Shown one piece after another: positions 4,913 to 7,614 of a stretch of DNA of 7,614 nucleotides. This DNA is from an uncultured Eubacteriales bacterium (lineage in GTDB: Bacteria > Bacillota > Clostridia > UBA1381 > UMGS1253). Location of the stretch: contig URQR01000098.1 of the NCBI GenBank assembly GCA_900550065.1, positions 1 to 7,614 on the forward strand, given 5' to 3'. Within the stretch, counting starts at the first letter, position 1; each line of letters starts with the position of its first letter. Under the pieces are notes generated by a model. It was given only the letters and a program-made list of their open reading frames with translations. It did no database searches and was not told where the DNA came from. A program made the translations under genes and the position numbers.

Positions 4913-6208
4913 ATGAAAACGGTTGCATTTTATACACTTGGCTGTAAGGTCAATCAATACGAAACACAGGCGATGCGCGAGCTTTTTTTTGACGCGGGCT
5001 ATGAGGAGGCCGGCTTTACGGAGCGGGCGGACGTGTATGTTATCAATACCTGCTCGGTCACGAGCCTGTCCGACCGTAAGTCGCGGCAGATGATTGGCCG
5101 CGCGCGGCGCACAAACCCCGACGCGGTCATCGTTGCAGCGGGCTGTTATGCGCAGACAGCGGCGGAGGAGGTTGGCAATATTGATGGCGTGAACCTTGTT
5201 ATTGGCACGCAGGGCAGAAAGGATATTGTAACGCTCGCGGAACAGGCCGCCGGAAAGCGGCAAAACTGTGTGACGGATATCCTGCATACCCACGCGTTCG
5301 AGGATTTGTCCGTCCATGCCTACAGCGAAAAGACGCGCGCGTATATCAAGGTGCAGGAGGGGTGCAGCCAATTTTGCTCGTACTGTATCATTCCATATGC
5401 GCGCGGCCCGGTGCGAAGCAGGCCGCACGGCGAAGTCCTTGCGGAGGCGCGCCGGCTCGCGCAGGCAGGGTATCAGGAATTGGTGCTTGTGGGGATACAT
5501 ATTGCCTCTTACGGAAAAGATTTGCCGGACACATCGCTGGAACGGTTGATTCAAGAAATTAATGGAATTGAAGCGGTGCGCCGTATCCGGCTCAGCTCCA
5601 TTGAACCGATGACGCTCGACGGTGCGTTTTTGCGCGCTGTGGCGGGCGCGGACAAGCTGTGCCATCATTTTCATATCTCGCTCCAGTCGGGCTGTGACGC
5701 GACGCTTGCGCGTATGAACCGAAAATACACGACTGCGCAGTTTGCGCAAATTGTGGAGGGGCTGCGCGCCGCCTTTGACGGCGCGGCTATTACGACGGAC
5801 GTGATGGTAGGGTTTCCGGGCGAAACGGAGGAGGAGTTTGCGGCCTCGCTCGCGTTTGTAAAACAGATTGGCTTTGCTGATTTGCATGTGTTCCAGTATT
5901 CGCCGCGGCGCGGAACGCCCGCCGCTAAGATGGAGAATCAAATTGCGCCGGAGGTCAAGCACACCCGCAGCGAGCGGATGATTGCGGCGGGGAAAGAAAG
6001 CCGCGACGCATTTTTGCGTGGGTTTACCGGGCGGGAAGCGACCGTTTTGTTCGAGCAGGAGCACGCGCATCAAACCGGCTGGTACGAAGGGAAAACGGAA
6101 AATTATATAACAGTCGTATGCGAATCGGCGCGAGACCTGTCGGGAGAGCTTTTGGGCGTTTATCTCGAGCGTGCAGAGGACGGAATCTTGTACGGCCGGC
6201 TGGGATAG
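4913..6208 (+). CDS. mtaB: tRNA t6A37 methylthiotransferase MtaB
   Basis: This 431-residue radical-SAM enzyme is predicted to add a methylthio group to t6A at position 37 of tRNAs that read ANN codons, giving ms2t6A. The N-terminal methylthiotransferase domain carries the three cysteines of one Fe-S cluster: Cys11 in LGCKVNQYE, Cys47 in NTCSVT and Cys78 in AAGCYAQ. The radical-SAM cluster motif CSQFCSYC gives Cys151, Cys155 and Cys158. A TRAM-like RNA-binding segment occupies about 370-431. GCKVNQYET rather than GCQMN favours MtaB over MiaB or RimO, and the length is normal. ATG 4913 is the start, but the nearest Shine-Dalgarno sequence (TGGAG, 4896-4900) is 12 nt away, a long spacing that may lower translation. 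The stop codon overlaps the ribosome binding site of the next gene, so the pair is an operon. Confidence 0.95.
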   Translation: MKTVAFYTLGCKVNQYETQAMRELFFDAGYEEAGFTERADVYVINTCSVTSLSDRKSRQMIGRARRTNPDAVIVAAGCYAQTAAEEVGNIDGVNLVIGTQGRKDIVTLAEQAAGKRQNCVTDILHTHAFEDLSVHAYSEKTRAYIKVQEGCSQFCSYCIIPYARGPVRSRPHGEVLAEARRLAQAGYQELVLVGIHIASYGKDLPDTSLERLIQEINGIEAVRRIRLSSIEPMTLDGAFLRAVAGADKLCHHFHISLQSGCDATLARMNRKYTTAQFAQIVEGLRAAFDGAAITTDVMVGFPGETEEEFAASLAFVKQIGFADLHVFQYSPRRGTPAAKMENQIAPEVKHTRSERMIAAGKESRDAFLRGFTGREATVLFEQEHAHQTGWYEGKTENYITVVCESARDLSGELLGVYLERAEDGILYGRLG

Positions 6209-6219
6209 GAGGAAATCGT

Positions 6220-6957
6220 ATGAAGTCGAAAACAGTTCTGATTACGGGGGCGTCGCGCGGAATTGGCCGTGCGTGTGCGGAAAAGTTTGCGCAAAACGGT
6301 CACCGCGTTATCATCAATTATAAGCAGAGCCGCGCGGCGGCGGAGGCATTGGTACGCGGGCTGAGGGAGGCCGGCTGTTATGCCGCCGCATTTTGTGCCG
6401 ATGTTTCAGATACGGAACAAGTGGACGATATGTTTGCGTGGATTACGAAACAATTCGGCGGGGTGGATATTTTGATCAACAACGCCGGAATTGCAAAGAC
6501 AAAGCTGTTTTGTGATACCAGCGAGCGCGACTGGGATGAGGTGTTTGACACAAATGTAAAGGGGATGTACCACTGTACCAAACGCGTCCTGCCGTACATG
6601 ATTCGCAAAAAAGACGGTAAGATTGTGAATGTATCCTCCATCTGGGGTATCTGTGGTGCGTCGTGCGAGGTGGCGTATTCCGCGTCCAAGGCGGCGGTGA
6701 TTGGCTTTACAAAAGCGCTGGCGCAGGAGGTAGGCCCGAGCGGCATTTGCGTCAACTGTGTCGCGCCCGGGGTCATTGACACGGATATGAACCGCGCCCT
6801 TACAGAGGAAGATACCGACGCACTGCGGGAACAGACGCCGCTCGGACGGCTTGGCACAGTGGAGGAGGTCGCGGACGCGGTTTATTTCCTTGTGAGTGAA
6901 CAGGCCGGGTTTATTACCGGACAGGTGCTCAGCCCGAACGGCGGGTTTATTTGCTAA
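6220..6957 (+). CDS. ymfI: SDR oxidoreductase, probable EF-P 5-aminopentanone reductase (YmfI-like)
   Basis: This 245-residue classical SDR has TGASRGIG (9-16) for NADP(H) binding, NNAG (87-90), Asn112, and the catalytic Ser140, Tyr153 and Lys157. A FabG-type ketoacyl-ACP reductase is the default reading. However, SSIWG-x-x-GASCEV-x-YS (139-154) and the ending ITGQVLSPNGGFIC closely follow Bacillus subtilis YmfI as I remember it, which has SSIWG, GASCEV and an ending in GG-x-x-C. YmfI reduces the 5-aminopentanone group on elongation factor P to 5-aminopentanol. Ten cysteines in 245 residues, including Cys149 beside the active site and a C-terminal Cys, are unusual for FabG. ATG 6220 has AGGAGG (6207-6212) 7 nt upstream, overlapping the mtaB stop; the gap to mtaB is 11 nt. 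Pairing with a tRNA modification gene fits a translation role. Fatty-acid or other keto reduction is not excluded. Confidence 0.85.
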   Translation: MKSKTVLITGASRGIGRACAEKFAQNGHRVIINYKQSRAAAEALVRGLREAGCYAAAFCADVSDTEQVDDMFAWITKQFGGVDILINNAGIAKTKLFCDTSERDWDEVFDTNVKGMYHCTKRVLPYMIRKKDGKIVNVSSIWGICGASCEVAYSASKAAVIGFTKALAQEVGPSGICVNCVAPGVIDTDMNRALTEEDTDALREQTPLGRLGTVEEVADAVYFLVSEQAGFITGQVLSPNGGFIC

Positions 6958-6983
6958 AAGATGAATAGACAGAGGGGATGCAA

Positions 6984-7614
6984 ATGCAGCAAGCGGCGGA
7001 AATTTTAGAGAAATGGGGCTTTTGCGGCGCGGTTGTGCTGCAGCAGTACGATGTGGCTGGCGGCAGGCTCGTGTATAGCGTGCAGGCTGGGGAACAGACG
7101 CTTATATTAAAGGGACAGCCCATGGATGTACCCGAAGAAAAGCTGCGTGCGTTGGTTCATGCACACAAATACCTCGGAAATGAGAAGCATATGGCGCCGC
7201 GGCTGTATGAGACGCCGGGTGGAGACGGCTATATAGAGGACGGCGGCTTCTATTACTACGTTATGGAAGCGGTTTCGGGGCGGAATGTATTAGAAACGCC
7301 GGAGGAGGAGTACCTGCTCGGGCAGGCGGCTGCGAGGCTGCATCATTTGACGGACTATTGTCATCCCTCTACGCTAAACGTAAAGAAACAAATTCGTACA
7401 ATCGAGGGCTGGTTTGCCGACCGGGCGTGGAAGGCGGAATTTGACGCAATTGTGGCCCGGCTGCCCGACTTTGACGCATACCGACAGTGCTTTATCCATA
7501 CGGACATTGGCCCGTATAATGCAATGCGCGACGATGCCGGCAGGATTGTTTTTATTGATTTGGACGACAGTGGTATTGGCTCGCAGTATGTAGATTTGGG
7601 CTGGCCTTTTATCA
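6984..7614 (+). CDS. phosphotransferase of the APH/choline kinase fold, 3' end missing
   Basis: The frame is open from ATG 6984 to the window end; 210 residues are visible. GAGGGGA (6972-6978) lies 5 nt upstream; the in-frame ATG at 6978 overlaps that site and is less likely. The N-lobe has a lysine at 43 (LILKGQ) fitting the ATP-binding lysine, and a hinge-like YYYVMEAVSGRNVL (90-103). The catalytic loop is FIHTDIGPYNAM (170-181), which is the H-x-D-x-x-x-x-N signature with Asp174 as probable base. The metal-binding DLDD (192-195) and YVDLGW (202-207) follow. Such kinases phosphorylate small hydroxylated molecules such as aminoglycosides, homoserine, choline or sugars, or are involved in spore-coat functions (CotS-like); the substrate is not evident here. 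It follows the YmfI-like gene by 26 nt without a terminator and is likely part of the mtaB operon. About one third of the usual length is probably missing. Confidence 0.85.
   Translation, partial: MQQAAEILEKWGFCGAVVLQQYDVAGGRLVYSVQAGEQTLILKGQPMDVPEEKLRALVHAHKYLGNEKHMAPRLYETPGGDGYIEDGGFYYYVMEAVSGRNVLETPEEEYLLGQAAARLHHLTDYCHPSTLNVKKQIRTIEGWFADRAWKAEFDAIVARLPDFDAYRQCFIHTDIGPYNAMRDDAGRIVFIDLDDSGIGSQYVDLGWPFI

Noticed and set aside
4877..6073. A 398-residue open frame on the reverse strand
   Set aside because: It is fully antisense to mtaB, is very rich in Arg and His with no recognisable motif, and is explained by the GC-rich codon use of mtaB.
1..7614. Search for CRISPR repeats, transposase genes, terminal inverted repeats, phage genes, toxin-antitoxin pairs and other defence modules
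   Set aside because: Nothing of these kinds was seen by eye; the window reads as ordinary chromosomal, mostly housekeeping DNA.

Overview
The window looks like chromosomal DNA from a low-to-mid-GC Firmicute of the class Clostridia. The rplS-lepB-rbgA gene order, an L19-type mRNA leader, strong AGGAGG ribosome binding sites, a tRNA with an encoded CCA end, a RbgA-type GTPase and an MtaB-type tRNA methylthiotransferase all point that way. The protein genes from lepB rightward are GC-rich in style. The left end (about 1-860) and the small reverse-strand gene at 4533-4769 are visibly more AT-rich. No mobile element, CRISPR array or phage gene is visible.

Layout. 1-297: 3' part of an unrecognised reading frame on the + strand. 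323-841 (-): a small two-helix membrane protein with a PH-like cytoplasmic domain. 924-998 (-): tRNA-Gly(GCC), with its own terminator on one side and a near-consensus promoter on the other. 1048-1139: an A-tract-rich divergent control region with three phased 9-bp units. 1140-3459 (+): promoter, L19 leader, rplS, hairpin, lepB, terminator hairpin, rbgA. 3475-4476 (+): an extended-SDR NAD-dependent epimerase/dehydratase, 15 nt behind rbgA. 4533-4769 (-): an isolated HPr-like gene with its own promoter and terminator, lacking the active-site histidine. 4913-7614 (+): mtaB, an SDR that resembles the EF-P modification reductase YmfI, and a phosphotransferase (APH/choline-kinase fold) cut by the window end.

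How the genes fit together. Much of the window serves translation: a glycine tRNA, ribosomal protein L19, the 50S assembly GTPase RbgA, the tRNA A37 methylthiolase MtaB and, if the assignment is right, an enzyme that finishes the EF-P modification. LepB handles protein export. The epimerase, HPr-like protein, PH-like protein and phosphotransferase have no firm link to this theme.

I found no convincing undescribed multi-gene system. The points most worth a second look are the histidine-less HPr-like protein with palindromic DNA at its promoter and start site, the YmfI-like SDR beside mtaB, the lepB-rbgA junction where a possible promoter would start inside a terminator stem, and the large insertion in LepB.
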